Source of the DNA: Ruegeria lacuscaerulensis | Lineage (GTDB): Bacteria; Pseudomonadota; Alphaproteobacteria; Rhodobacterales; Rhodobacteraceae | Assembly (NCBI RefSeq): GCF_013034685.1 | Contig: NZ_WQGO01000003.1 | Location: 372,001-436,000, forward strand | DNA: 64,000 bases | Direction of reading: 5' to 3' | Shown here: one piece after another, positions 36,504 through 45,419 of the stretch | How positions within the stretch are numbered: position 1 is the stretch's first letter | Layout of the letters: each line of letters opens with the position of its first letter | Position numbers and translations under genes: made by a program | The notes under the pieces: generated by a model | Databases searched by the model: none | The model's input: only the letters and a program-made list of their open reading frames with translations | Told to the model about the DNA's origin: nothing

Positions 36504-38494
36504 CGCCGCCAGAGATGCGCGTAGGTCGCAAAGAGCCCTTGTAGTTTCGACAGTGCCCGTAATCCAGGCCGGTCGTTTTGATATCCCTCGGACAGACGTT
36601 GAACCGCAACTTCGACGGGGCAGGGTAGGCCGGTCACAGGATCAAGATAGCGCGGGTAGTCTATCAATGCGGCATGGACCAGCCCCAGCATTGATGGGCG
36701 CGCGCCGCGCCGCGCGGGAACTGAACCCAGGTCGGTCGTTAATCCCCAACCTGCATAGAATGGCGCGCCCAGAGTGGTCACGGGTATCCCACGCATCAGC
36801 GCTTCGAACCCAAGCAACGAGGTCATGGTCCAGACCTCGTGCACCTGCGCCAACAATGAGGCCGGATCGGTATCCGAGACGACGACGTCCGCCAGATCGC
36901 GGGCGTCGATATTGCCACTGCGCAGGCCAGCCTCGACATCAGGATGGGGTTTGTAGATCAGCACTGCGTCCGGGTTGGCGGCGCGCACAGCGCGTAGCAA
37001 ATCTGCATTGGTGCGGACATCGCTTGCCCCCAGCTGGATCGATGCGTCATCCTCGACCTGACCTGGAACCAAAATGCGGTGCCCATCGGGCAGGGCGGGG
37101 GCGGTGTCGCCTGTGTTGTATTTGCTGATCTGGCCCGAGATGATCTGCGCCACCAGCCCCTCGGCGCGCAGCTCCTGATCCGGGCGCAGGGTTTCGCGCC
37201 GGGCGATCAGGTTTTCCAATTGGCTGGGACGGGTTGGATCATAGTAGATTCCCAGATCATCCGTCGCCAGCGACAGAGGGGGCACCAGCCGGGCCCCCAG
37301 CCCCCGAGACCGCAGAAATCCGTCCTCGACACGCACAACGTGATCCGTCGCCTCGGCTTGATTGGCCCAGACCATATGTGGTTGTTCGCCCGCCGTCGGA
37401 ATATCCGGGGTGAAACTGACTTTTTTCTCGCGCCCGAACATCTGTTGGATGTGTTTACGTTTCCACAAACGCATCCCCGAGGCGGTCCACCCTCTGTGAT
37501 CCTGCCGCCATGCGCGGGTCTGCGCTTCGAGCGTGTCCAGAACGGTTTCCAACTGACAGAGCTGATCTCGGAATGGGTCGTACCATGTCGGGTACAAGAT
37601 CATCGCCGCCGCGAATAGCTGCGGTCGTGTCAAGTTGCGCTGGCGACGGGGCAGGTAGGGCTCGTCCTGCGTCAATCCCCAACCGGCATAGAATGGCAGG
37701 CCAAAGACACGCGGTTTGTGCCCGGCCAAAATGGCCTCGAACCCGAATTGCGACGACAGCGTGTAAACGCCAACGGCACCTTCCAGCAGGGTCCAAGGAC
37801 TGATCGGATCGCTGAACAGTGTGACCCGGCCTGTCTCATCCTGGTCCGAGTAATAGCCGGGGCGGTGGCCTTGGATGGTTTCGGGATGCGTTTTGATCAG
37901 GACGCGGGCGCCGGGGTTCTCCTCTTGCGCCATCACCAGCATTTCGCGAAAGCGCGCCAGATCCCCGCCACTGGCCTTGACCGAGGCGTCATCGCGTGCC
38001 TGATCAACGACCAAAACATAGCCGGGTTCAGGTGGTTTGATGTCCGGGTGATAGGCCGAGTATTTGCCAAGATGTCCGTCACGCAAACGCTCGATCCCGC
38101 TACGGGCTCGGTTCAGAAGGGCGGTGTCGTCCAGCGGGTGAGTGGCCAGAAGTGTCTCAAGCTCAGAGGGTAGCGACGGGTCGAAATGCAGGCCCGACCG
38201 GTCCAGCAACAGACCCATAGGGGCTTCTCCGCTTCGACCGGGATGAAGAGAGCGCAGAAAGGCATCTTCGACATGCAGGATGGGTGCGTCATACCTTTCT
38301 GCCACCCATCGGCCACGATGCGCGGTGGGGCTGTCGCCCCAGACACCCACCAAGTCGCCGTCTTTCGGCAGGCCGAGGCGGATGTCGTAACCTGCAAGCG
38401 TCAGGATTCGGCGGATGCGGCGTTGGGTCAGAAACCCGCCGTTGTAGACAAGCAGTCGGGTCCGACTGTCCCCGGCTGTTGTGCCGGAATACAT
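36500..38494 (-). CDS. kpsC: Capsule polysaccharide Kdo transferase KpsC
   Basis: A 664-residue protein with two similar capsule-synthesis domains. The N-terminal half has VYNGGFLTQRRIRR, RVLIKTHPETIQGHRPGYY and AGHKPRVFGLPFYAGWGLT. The C-terminal half repeats these as AVLIYKPHPDVEAGLRSG and RGIPVTTLGAPFYAGWGLT. KpsC is a dual beta-Kdo transferase that extends the poly-Kdo linker of lipid-anchored capsules. ATG 38494 overlaps the stop of the upstream lipoprotein gene (TGATG). A frame extension of 25 codons is rejected. Confidence 0.9.
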   Translation of the reverse strand: MYSGTTAGDSRTRLLVYNGGFLTQRRIRRILTLAGYDIRLGLPKDGDLVGVWGDSPTAHRGRWVAERYDAPILHVEDAFLRSLHPGRSGEAPMGLLLDRSGLHFDPSLPSELETLLATHPLDDTALLNRARSGIERLRDGHLGKYSAYHPDIKPPEPGYVLVVDQARDDASVKASGGDLARFREMLVMAQEENPGARVLIKTHPETIQGHRPGYYSDQDETGRVTLFSDPISPWTLLEGAVGVYTLSSQFGFEAILAGHKPRVFGLPFYAGWGLTQDEPYLPRRQRNLTRPQLFAAAMILYPTWYDPFRDQLCQLETVLDTLEAQTRAWRQDHRGWTASGMRLWKRKHIQQMFGREKKVSFTPDIPTAGEQPHMVWANQAEATDHVVRVEDGFLRSRGLGARLVPPLSLATDDLGIYYDPTRPSQLENLIARRETLRPDQELRAEGLVAQIISGQISKYNTGDTAPALPDGHRILVPGQVEDDASIQLGASDVRTNADLLRAVRAANPDAVLIYKPHPDVEAGLRSGNIDARDLADVVVSDTDPASLLAQVHEVWTMTSLLGFEALMRGIPVTTLGAPFYAGWGLTTDLGSVPARRGARPSMLGLVHAALIDYPRYLDPVTGLPCPVEVAVQRLSEGYQNDRPGLRALSKLQGLFATYAHLWRR

Positions 38495-39627
38495 CAGCCG
38501 CCTGTCAGCGTTGTGACATTTGCCAGCGGTGTCAGGCCGCCCGCGATCAGCGAGATGGACTTGCTCCACTGTGAGTAGGGGGCTTCGGTGACATAGATCG
38601 TGTCATCATCGCGGATGACGAAATCGCGCGCGATGAACAGCCCGTTGGGTGCGGTGAGGTTCAATAGGTAGATCATGCGCTGATCCCCTTGCAGATCAGG
38701 CTGCCCCATGACCGCACGTGCGATTTCTTCGCGTTCCTTGCGCAGCACGAAAATACCGGTTGGGTCTGAGGACAGAGATTGTAGGCCGCCAACCTGGGCC
38801 AAAGCCTCTAGGGCGGAAAGGTCCTGACTGTCAAAGGCTACCCGCGATTGCCCGCCGGTGGCGCCAAGCGCCACGAAAGAGCGGGTGTCCGCCTCAATCA
38901 AGATGCGATCTCCGGCGCGTAGCGCGACGTCCAGATTGGGATCACTGAACAAGTCGTTGTACCAGACCGTCCCCCGCTGATCGCCGCGTATTAGTGTGAC
39001 CAGAGCGATATCGGAACCGACCGAAACACCACCAGCCCGTGACAGCATCCCACTGAGCGTTCGGGTCGGGCGTTCGATCGGGTAAATGCCGGGAGACGCC
39101 ACACCGCCAACCAAAGATACGGTTGACCCATCCCCCGCAGCGCGGCGTACTTCGACTTGCGGATCAGGGGTTTGCTCGCGCAGCTTGTCGGTGATGACGA
39201 TGCGCAATTGTTCCGGAGTGTTGCCCGCTGCGCGGACCCGCCCAGCATATGGGACAAAGATGAAGCCCTCGCTATCGACCTGCACTTCGTTCAGGGATGT
39301 GGCCGCGCCCGCCTGAACCGACAAAAGGCCGTTGTCGACGTTTTCCCAAATCGACAGACCGAGAACATCGCCGGGGCGCACCGTGTCTGCCGTCAGATTT
39401 GGCGCGCTGCGAAAGGCTGCTGAGAACCCGAATTGTGGGATGGCCGATGTTTCCTTGGTGACGCGGTCATCTACCTCGACGACAAAAGCGTTGCCTCCAT
39501 TCGCGGTGGAGCCTGCTAATATTTCGGATTTATTAGGACCAGATTTGGGAAGCTGGCACGCCGCCAACAGACCGAAAGCGGCCACAAGGGAGACCCCCCG
39601 TACCCAGCGGATGGGAAAGCACTGCAC
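38494..39627 (-). CDS. Polysaccharide export outer-membrane lipoprotein (Wza/KpsD type)
   Basis: A 377-residue lipoprotein: lipobox LLAAC at about residues 20-24. The poly-export domain is seen in RPGDVLGLSIWENVDNG and VDSEGFIFVPYAGRVRAAG, followed by SLBB domains (VSLVGGVASPGIYPI). Such proteins form the outer-membrane channel for capsule or exopolysaccharide. The start is GTG 39627, nine bases after GAGGA. It sits between kpsS and kpsC in one operon. No Wzc-type kinase is nearby. Confidence 0.88.
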   Translation of the reverse strand: MQCFPIRWVRGVSLVAAFGLLAACQLPKSGPNKSEILAGSTANGGNAFVVEVDDRVTKETSAIPQFGFSAAFRSAPNLTADTVRPGDVLGLSIWENVDNGLLSVQAGAATSLNEVQVDSEGFIFVPYAGRVRAAGNTPEQLRIVITDKLREQTPDPQVEVRRAAGDGSTVSLVGGVASPGIYPIERPTRTLSGMLSRAGGVSVGSDIALVTLIRGDQRGTVWYNDLFSDPNLDVALRAGDRILIEADTRSFVALGATGGQSRVAFDSQDLSALEALAQVGGLQSLSSDPTGIFVLRKEREEIARAVMGQPDLQGDQRMIYLLNLTAPNGLFIARDFVIRDDDTIYVTEAPYSQWSKSISLIAGGLTPLANVTTLTGG

Positions 39628-39658
39628 TGCCGAATATCCTCAGTCTTTTTTGTTTGTG

Positions 39659-40999
39659 TCAGGCTAACCGGTTCGCCGCACGACTTCCAGTCTCAACCCG
39701 TTTGAGTCCTTGCACGATTTTCAACTGTGGCCTCTCGGTCTCGTTCAGCAGGGTTTGGTAGGGATCATATTGGTTCAGCATCAAATCCGCCGCTCGGCGT
39801 AGCAGCTGCCGACGCCCTCGCACCGAGTAGAAACCACCCGGAATTTGGCTGGTCTTCAGCAAAAACCGGCGATAGCTCCGGTAGGCGTCCAGATCGGGCC
39901 GGGTGGGATTGGCAAAAAACGCCTCAAGCGGTTGTTGCGAGACGAATTCCGCCTTGTCATAGACCGACCGTCCAAAAATGCGCAGCGGTATGCCGCGCCA
40001 AAGCACCTGCTGTCCTGCTGTCGAGTTGATCGTCACGGCCGAGCTGGCCTCATCCAACAGACGGGCCAATTTGCCGCCGGGGACATAGTGCACCCTGTCG
40101 GCAACCCCAAAAGAGCGGGCCAGATCGCGTGTGCGTTGTCGCAAAGGCTCTCGATGATTTTCCAGAGGATGTTCCTTGACCACCAGTTGGTGATGCCAGG
40201 GTGCACCTCCGGCAAAACCGCGAATGACATGTTCCAGAAACTCGCTCATTCCGTTGAAATCCGAATGCGCCTGTACCGAGCTGTCATGCCCAAGTTGCAG
40301 CAACGCCAGATGGTAGGGCTGCCCTGTCCGGCGCACGCGCTGGGTGGCCCAAAAGCGTTGTAGCCTGTGGAAGGGCATCAGCATGAAGCGTTTGAAATAA
40401 AGCAGAAACTCCCGTGAGACGGGTAATTCCCGGTGACGGCGGAAATTACGGTAGCGTTGGTTCAGAAACAGGACGAACCAATGATAGAGCGCACCATAGA
40501 AAATATGCTCACGCATGTCGCCCCAATGGGCAGGCGGAGGCGATGTCTGAGTGTCAGTCTGTTCCAACGCATCCTGCATCTGCGTGATATCCATGGACAT
40601 AAGCCGCGAGTTCCCGTTCGAGCCCGCCCTTTCGTACGTCACCCACCAGGGGCGCAGATACCCTTCTTCGAACACATGCACTGTCAGCCCGTTTTCTTGC
40701 GCGATTGCGGCAGCCTGCGCGTGGATCGGTCGCGTGTCGCCATAAAGCACCAGATCTGTGACGCCGAGATCCGTTATCAGTCGGGTGAATGTGCCCGGCC
40801 AATCTTCAGGCCTGCCGCGAAATGGGATATAGCTGGCCCGCTCGAACCAAAAGGCTCGGTCGCCAGCGTTGAACCCCACGCGCCACACCGTCGCCCCTGT
40901 TTTGCGCAAAATCCGCCCTAGCGCGTTGAAGAACGGGCCGTGCGGTCCTTGCAGGAACAGAAAGACGCGTTGATCCGCGTCTGTGGTGATTGGTGGCAT
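39659..40999 (-). CDS. kpsS: Capsule polysaccharide Kdo transferase KpsS
   Basis: A 446-residue protein of the capsule-synthesis family. It starts MPPITTDADQRVFLFLQGPHGPFF, and carries LTVHVFEEGYLRPWWVTYE, QLVVKEHPLEN and SAVTINSTAGQQVLWRGIPL. KpsS adds the first beta-Kdo to the phosphatidylglycerol anchor and works with KpsC. ATG 40999 is chosen where similarity begins; the ribosome site is weak. It is the first gene of the minus-strand block that separates ribD from ribE. Confidence 0.88.
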   Translation of the reverse strand: MPPITTDADQRVFLFLQGPHGPFFNALGRILRKTGATVWRVGFNAGDRAFWFERASYIPFRGRPEDWPGTFTRLITDLGVTDLVLYGDTRPIHAQAAAIAQENGLTVHVFEEGYLRPWWVTYERAGSNGNSRLMSMDITQMQDALEQTDTQTSPPPAHWGDMREHIFYGALYHWFVLFLNQRYRNFRRHRELPVSREFLLYFKRFMLMPFHRLQRFWATQRVRRTGQPYHLALLQLGHDSSVQAHSDFNGMSEFLEHVIRGFAGGAPWHHQLVVKEHPLENHREPLRQRTRDLARSFGVADRVHYVPGGKLARLLDEASSAVTINSTAGQQVLWRGIPLRIFGRSVYDKAEFVSQQPLEAFFANPTRPDLDAYRSYRRFLLKTSQIPGGFYSVRGRRQLLRRAADLMLNQYDPYQTLLNETERPQLKIVQGLKRVETGSRAANRLA

Positions 41000-41140
41000 G
41001 AGGACTGCTCGTGTGGTGTTATGGCTAAATTTATGCCCGTTTCCATCATTCCCGGCAAGGCAGGGCTTGCCCGCCATGGCGGTTACGCTTACCTCGACTG
41101 GGACTACGGGTCATAGGTTAGCAAACCAAGGGTAAAGAAA

Positions 41141-41728
41141 ATGTTCACTGGGATCGTCACAGATATAGGAACCATTACCGAGTTAGATCAGCAGGGCGAT
41201 TTGCGGGCGCGCATTCAGACGGGCTATGACACCGCTGGGATTGATATCGGCGCATCCATTGCCAGTGACGGCGTGTGCCTGACTGTGATCGCGCTGGGCG
41301 ATGACTGGTACGATGTCCAGATCAGCGCCGAGACCGTGTCGAAGACCAATCTGGATGGCTGGAAACTCGGGAAACGCGTCAACCTTGAACGCGCCTTGAA
41401 AGTTGGCGATGAACTCGGCGGGCATATCGTATCCGGCCATGTGGATGGCGTGGCCGAAATTGTGGCCATGCAGGACGAAGGTGACAGTACGCGTGTCACC
41501 CTGCGCGCTCCCAAGGACTTGGCGCGGTTCATCGCGCCGAAAGGATCTGTTGCGCTGAACGGGACGTCCTTGACCGTCAATGACGTGGACGGATGTGACT
41601 TTGGCATCAACTTCATCCCTCATACCAAAGAGGTGACAACCTGGGGCGATGTTGCGGTCGGAGACAAGGTGAACCTTGAGATCGACACGCTGGCTCGCTA
41701 CGTCGCCCGCTTGGCAGAAATGTCCTGA
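41141..41728 (+). CDS. ribE: Riboflavin synthase (alpha subunit)
   Basis: A 195-residue enzyme that converts two lumazines to riboflavin plus a pyrimidine. It has two lumazine-binding repeats: MFTGIVTDIGTI begins the first, and HIVSGHVDGVAEIV the second. SVALNGTSLTVNDV is also typical. The trimer binds lumazine synthase (ribH, downstream). No FMN riboswitch pattern is seen in the 140 bases upstream. Confidence 0.96.
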   Translation: MFTGIVTDIGTITELDQQGDLRARIQTGYDTAGIDIGASIASDGVCLTVIALGDDWYDVQISAETVSKTNLDGWKLGKRVNLERALKVGDELGGHIVSGHVDGVAEIVAMQDEGDSTRVTLRAPKDLARFIAPKGSVALNGTSLTVNDVDGCDFGINFIPHTKEVTTWGDVAVGDKVNLEIDTLARYVARLAEMS

Positions 41729-41831
41729 GTTAAACGCCGCGTTCTGACCGGTTCGGGACGTTTGCAGACTGGTCTTTGCGCGCGGGGTGGTCTATCCACC
41801 CGTGCAAACATGCTCTGCGAAAGGCTGCCCA

Positions 41832-42953
41832 ATGAGCTTTGAAACCCCCGGACCCGTCGAGGCGCAACTGCGCGACGCGATCAGCCCGATCGAAGAGATC
41901 ATCGAAGAGGCGCGCAAAGGCCGGATGTATATTCTGGTCGACCACGAAGACCGTGAGAATGAAGGCGATCTGGTCATCGCGGCCGAGTTCGCGGATGCCG
42001 AGGCGATCAACTTCATGGCCACCCATGGGCGCGGCCTGATCTGCCTGCCGATGACCGCAGAACGTGTGGAGGCGCTGGGCCTACCGATGATGGCGGTGAA
42101 CAATTCCTCGCGTCATGAAACCGCGTTCACCGTGTCCATCGAGGCACGCGAAGGTGTGTCGACCGGAATTTCCGCCGCTGACCGGGCGCTGACCGTGGCG
42201 ACGGCGATCAACGAGCAGAACACCATGGCGGCCATCGCGACCCCCGGCCATGTGTTTCCCCTACGCGCCAAGCGGGGCGGGGTGCTGGTGCGTGCGGGCC
42301 ATACCGAGGCCGCCGTGGATATCTCGCGCTTGGCTGGGCTGAATCCTTCGGGCGTGATCTGCGAGATCATGAAGCCCGACGGCACAATGGCGCGTCTGCC
42401 CGATCTGGTGGAATTCGCACAAACCCATGACATGAAAATCGGTACGATCAGCGACCTGATCACCTACCGATCCCGCAATGACAATCTGGTGGTCGAGACG
42501 TCGCGTGAAACCGTCAATTCGGAATATGGTGGCGAATGGGAGATGCGGCTGTTCACTGACCAGCTTCATGGCATCGAACATGTGGTCATGATCAAAGGCG
42601 ACATCACCACGCCCGAGCCCGTTCTGACCCGCACCCATGCTTTGCACGAAGCGCCGGATATCTTGGGCCTCGGGCCTAAATCTTCGCGCGAACTGCCGCG
42701 TGCGATGGAGAAGATCGCCGAAGAGGGGCGCGGCGTCGTCTGTCTGTTCCGCCAACCGCGCAACTCGCTTTACGCGGTCGAGGATGAAGGCCCTCGGACC
42801 ATCAAACAAACAGGACTGGGGTCTCAGATCCTGTCCAAATTGGGCATTCACGAGCTGGTGCTGCTGACTGACTCGCCCGAAACCGTATATCTGGGGCTCG
42901 ACGCGTTTGGCCTGTCCATCGTCGGCACCCGCTCAATCCTCAAGGAAGACTGA
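41832..42953 (+). CDS. ribBX: 3,4-dihydroxy-2-butanone 4-phosphate synthase with inactive GCHII-like domain (RibBX)
   Basis: A 373-residue protein. The N-terminal RibB domain is intact: [27 protein letters not shown] and [22 protein letters not shown] with HTEAAVDI. The C-terminal half is GTP cyclohydrolase II-like ([18 protein letters not shown]) but lacks the three zinc cysteines: the region reads [16 protein letters not shown] where the active enzyme has E-C-x8-10-R-C-D-C. This matches the RibBX variant known in proteobacteria. A separate ribA would be needed elsewhere. ATG 41832 is chosen by similarity. Confidence 0.92.
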   Translation: MSFETPGPVEAQLRDAISPIEEIIEEARKGRMYILVDHEDRENEGDLVIAAEFADAEAINFMATHGRGLICLPMTAERVEALGLPMMAVNNSSRHETAFTVSIEAREGVSTGISAADRALTVATAINEQNTMAAIATPGHVFPLRAKRGGVLVRAGHTEAAVDISRLAGLNPSGVICEIMKPDGTMARLPDLVEFAQTHDMKIGTISDLITYRSRNDNLVVETSRETVNSEYGGEWEMRLFTDQLHGIEHVVMIKGDITTPEPVLTRTHALHEAPDILGLGPKSSRELPRAMEKIAEEGRGVVCLFRQPRNSLYAVEDEGPRTIKQTGLGSQILSKLGIHELVLLTDSPETVYLGLDAFGLSIVGTRSILKED

Positions 42954-42955
42954 TC

Positions 42956-43507
42956 GTGGCTGAACAAGACAAACACGGCGTCCTGCCGACCCCGACCTTC
43001 GACAAGCCGGTGAAGCTGCTGCTGGTGGTGGCCCCGTTCTACCGCGCTATCGCGGACAATATGGTCGCCGGTGCGAAAGCAGAGATCGAGGCCGCAGGCG
43101 GCACCTGTGAAGTGGTCGAAGTGCCCGGCGCGCTGGAAATCCCGACCGCCATCGCAATGGCCGACCGTCAGTGCGATTTCGACGGCTATGTTGCGCTGGG
43201 CTGCGTAATTCGCGGCGAGACTACGCACTATGAAACTGTCTGTAACGACTCAAGTCGTGCCATCCAACTGATGGGTCTTCAGGGCTTGCTTATTGGTAAC
43301 GGTATCCTGACGGTTGAGAATGACGAACAGGCTGAGGTCCGCGCCAATCCAGAAAAGATGAATAAAGGGGGCGGGGCAGCCGCTGCGGCCTTGCATCTGA
43401 TCGCGCTCAGCCGTAAGTGGGGCTCTTCCAAAAAGGGCGTGGGCTTCAAGCCGCCGTCCGAGTCCATCCTTGTGGCGGGCGACAGCAACGGATCCACGAC
43501 AGCATGA
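42956..43507 (+). CDS. ribH: 6,7-dimethyl-8-ribityllumazine synthase
   Basis: A 183-residue enzyme for the penultimate riboflavin step. Motifs: VVEVPGALEIPTAI and GCVIRGETTHYETVCNDSS, containing the catalytic His, and the C-terminal basic region. It starts with GTG 42956, two bases after the ribBX stop. It overlaps nusB by ATGA. About 20 residues are inserted near the end compared with short family members (the Lys/Gly-rich stretch before NGSTTA). Confidence 0.94.
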   Translation: MAEQDKHGVLPTPTFDKPVKLLLVVAPFYRAIADNMVAGAKAEIEAAGGTCEVVEVPGALEIPTAIAMADRQCDFDGYVALGCVIRGETTHYETVCNDSSRAIQLMGLQGLLIGNGILTVENDEQAEVRANPEKMNKGGGAAAAALHLIALSRKWGSSKKGVGFKPPSESILVAGDSNGSTTA

Positions 43508-43986
43508 CCCAGACAGACGCGCCGAAACCGGCCAACCAGAAACGCCTGATGAAGTCCGCCGCCCGGCTTTACGCCGTGCAGGCGCTGTTCCAGATGGAGC
43601 AGTCAGGCCAGACGACCGAAGCAGTCGTGACCGAGTTTCTGGATCACCGGTTTGGTGCCGTTTATGAGGGGGAAGAGATGCTGGACGGCGATATCCGCCT
43701 GTTCCGCAAACTGGTCGAGGACGCCGTGAACTATCAGGCCCCCATCGACCAGATGACCGACCGCGCGCTGGTGGCCAAATGGCCCATCGCACGTATCGAC
43801 CCGACCTTGCGCGCCGCTTTCCGCGCTGCCGGGGCCGAACTGACCCAGAGTGACACGCCGCCCAAAGTGGTCATCACCGAGTTCGTCGACGTGGCCCGCG
43901 CCTTCTTCCCCGAAGGCAAAGAGCCGAAATTCGTGAACGCTGTGCTGGACCACATGGCGCGCGAGGCCCAGCCCGAGGCGTTCTGA
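43504..43986 (+). CDS. nusB: Transcription antitermination protein NusB
   Basis: A 160-residue all-helical RNA-binding protein that, with NusE, aids antitermination of rRNA operons. It starts at ATG 43504 (ATGA overlap with ribH). Family features are ARLYAVQALFQMEQSGQT and the C-terminal TPPKVVITEFVDVARAFF, then FVNAVLDHMAR. The ribH-nusB order is conserved across proteobacteria. Confidence 0.96.
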   Translation: MTQTDAPKPANQKRLMKSAARLYAVQALFQMEQSGQTTEAVVTEFLDHRFGAVYEGEEMLDGDIRLFRKLVEDAVNYQAPIDQMTDRALVAKWPIARIDPTLRAAFRAAGAELTQSDTPPKVVITEFVDVARAFFPEGKEPKFVNAVLDHMAREAQPEAF

Positions 43987-44042
43987 CGCCTTTACTCAGA
44001 GCATCCGAAGGCTACTCTTGTGACCAAACAAGGAGTGCCGCT

Positions 44043-44348
44043 ATGCCCAAGCTCATCCGTCTTTATATCACACAGGTTATCTGGGGATTTGTGATCTCGG
44101 CCGTATTTGTCGGCGTGCTGTTGGCTGTGAACGTGGCCAATCTGCGCGGGTTGATTTGGGGTTCGGATGTTGGGTTGGTGGCACTCGTCATGATCTGGTT
44201 CATGAACGGCATCGTTTTTGCAGGTGTCCAGTTCGCCTACAAGATCATGAGCATGGCGGAAAGGCCGGGTGGTCCGCGCCGTGGATCACCCGTCGTTAAT
44301 GTGTTCAAACCTGTGCTGGCCAAGCAAGGCTCACGCGCAGAGCGCTGA
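44043..44348 (+). CDS. Small membrane protein, unknown function
   Basis: A 101-residue protein with two membrane helices (about residues 8-30 and 40-62) and a basic C-terminal tail. GGAG lies seven bases before the ATG. It sits after nusB with a 56-base gap. I know of no characterised homologue; the family is common beside nusB in Rhodobacterales as far as I recall, which is weak evidence. Confidence 0.7.
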   Translation: MPKLIRLYITQVIWGFVISAVFVGVLLAVNVANLRGLIWGSDVGLVALVMIWFMNGIVFAGVQFAYKIMSMAERPGGPRRGSPVVNVFKPVLAKQGSRAER

Positions 44349-44562
44349 TAATTTTAGAAAAATGTGGCGGGACCACCAGTCAACCGTGCGGTGTGATTCC
44401 CGAGGACCTGTATGTACAGGTGGGCGCCAGGTAATCAGGCCAGGACCTGAACAGAGCCAGCCCCCTCGGAATTGCTTAAGGCCACCAGAATGCTACCAGT
44501 CACAAGAAGGGCAGAACCCGCCAAGCGCTTAGTTAGGCCGTCTGACGGGCTGGCACAAGGGG
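44349..44562. other. Unexplained structured intergenic region
   Basis: About 214 bases with no protein gene. ACCTGT/ACAGGT (44406-44421) form a hairpin. An outer pairing joins CCGAGG (44399-44404 area) with CCTCGG (44463-44469 area), and a further arm pairs CGCTTA with TAAGCG near 44526-44569. I could not match it to SRP RNA, 6S RNA, tmRNA or RNase P. Confidence 0.35.
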
Positions 44563-44988
44563 TTAAGCGTCAACAGTTTCGTGCAGAGCTTTGCGCATCT
44601 TGCCGAAATGTTCGTCCCAACCGTTGTCCAGGGCCAGGATCAGGCCGAAAGCCTGGGCGCCCTGCGGCAGGCCTTCGTGCACCAAGGACAATCGTGTGCC
44701 GCCGTCTACGGGCTCCAACGTCCATTTGACCACACTGACGGAGTCTCCCATCGGTTTCACCGTGAAGGTATATTCAAGATACTGCGGCTTGCGCGCCTCG
44801 CGCACCTCTCCCCAGATCAACAGATCGCCGCTTGTGGTTCCGAACATCTCAAGCTTTTGTCCTGCTGCCAGTGGGCGTTCGGGCTTGTGAAACCATTTGG
44901 CAAGGCGTTCCGGTTCGGTCAGATAGGCCCAGACAGTGTCCGGCTCAGCGCGCAGGAAGATGGTCTTTTGCAAAACTGCGTTGGTCAT
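44563..44988 (-). CDS. SRPBCC/AHSA1 domain protein
   Basis: A 141-residue START-like protein of the AHSA1/activator-of-Hsp90 type. It begins LQKTIFLRAEPDTVWAYLTEPERLAKWFHKP, the usual family opening, and ends with a helix (HFGKMRKAL). The ATG overlaps the stop of the upstream ArsR regulator (ATGA). ArsR plus AHSA1 pairs are frequent in bacteria; the ligand is unknown. Confidence 0.85.
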   Translation of the reverse strand: MTNAVLQKTIFLRAEPDTVWAYLTEPERLAKWFHKPERPLAAGQKLEMFGTTSGDLLIWGEVREARKPQYLEYTFTVKPMGDSVSVVKWTLEPVDGGTRLSLVHEGLPQGAQAFGLILALDNGWDEHFGKMRKALHETVDA

Positions 44989-45305
44989 GTCTCTTTCCTC
45001 TCAATGGCTTCTTTCAAGTTACGCAGGCGCTCGTCCCAGAACTGATCAAAGAAGCTCAACCAATCCAGAACAGGGGCCATTCCCTTGGGTTCAAGACGGT
45101 TGATGCGTTCTCTCCCCCGAGCTTCGACCAAGATGAGGCCCCCGTCCGACAACACGGTCAGGTGTTTCTTGACGGCCGCTCGGGTCATGTCGAAGCAATC
45201 TGTCAGTTGCGCGATTGTCATATCCTGCGATGCAAGCATCTGAACGATGTCCCGGCGCGTGGGGTCCGCAAGCGCGCGAAACGCGTTTTGGATTTGGTCA
45301 GGCAT
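44985..45305 (-). CDS. ArsR family transcriptional regulator
   Basis: A 106-residue winged-helix regulator. The N-terminus reads MPDQIQNAFRALADPTRRDI, with the helix-turn-helix TIAQLTDCFDMTRAAVKKHL and the wing LILVEARGRERINRLEP. There are no obvious metal-sensing Cys pairs. ATG 45305 has GAGG six bases upstream; earlier in-frame ATGs at 45317 and 45329 are less likely. Two copies of a palindromic site lie upstream, suggesting autorepression of this gene and the SRPBCC partner. Confidence 0.88.
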   Translation of the reverse strand: MPDQIQNAFRALADPTRRDIVQMLASQDMTIAQLTDCFDMTRAAVKKHLTVLSDGGLILVEARGRERINRLEPKGMAPVLDWLSFFDQFWDERLRNLKEAIERKET

Positions 45306-45320
45306 CCGTTTCCTCATATC

Positions 45321-45338
45321 TGATACCATTAGGTTTCA
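45321..45338. promoter_or_regulatory. ArsR operator, imperfect copy
   Basis: TGATACCATTAGGTTTCA matches the perfect palindrome at 45347-45364 at 15 of 18 positions and starts exactly 26 bases from it. It overlaps alternative start codons of the ArsR gene, so it sits close to the transcription start. Confidence 0.5.
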
Positions 45339-45346
45339 TAATTATT

Positions 45347-45364
45347 TGATACCATATGGTATCA
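45347..45364. promoter_or_regulatory. ArsR operator, perfect palindrome
   Basis: TGATACCATATGGTATCA is a perfect 18-base palindrome 42 bases upstream of the ArsR start. With the second copy it makes a two-site operator. ArsR-family repressors bind such 12-2-12-like or shorter palindromes. Confidence 0.75.
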
Positions 45365-45393
45365 TGTCAACAGCAATCTCACCCTTGCAATTT

Positions 45394-45408
45394 GTTCACG
45401 AATTGTTC
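45394..45408 (+). promoter_or_regulatory. LexA (SOS) box upstream of mmcB
   Basis: GTTC-ACGAATT-GTTC fits the alphaproteobacterial LexA box GTTC-N7-GTTC exactly. It ends 11 bases before the mmcB start, a position that would block transcription. Confidence 0.85.
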
Positions 45409-45419
45409 ACATTTTCCCA

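Noticed and set aside
41000..41831. FMN riboswitch upstream of ribE or ribBX
   Set aside because: I looked for the conserved RFN blocks and found none; only a simple GGGTGG/CCACCC hairpin is seen near 41785.
44400..44480. SRP (4.5S) RNA gene
   Set aside because: There is some similarity (CAGGCCAGGACC) but the invariant GGAAGGAAGCAGCC-like apical loop is missing.
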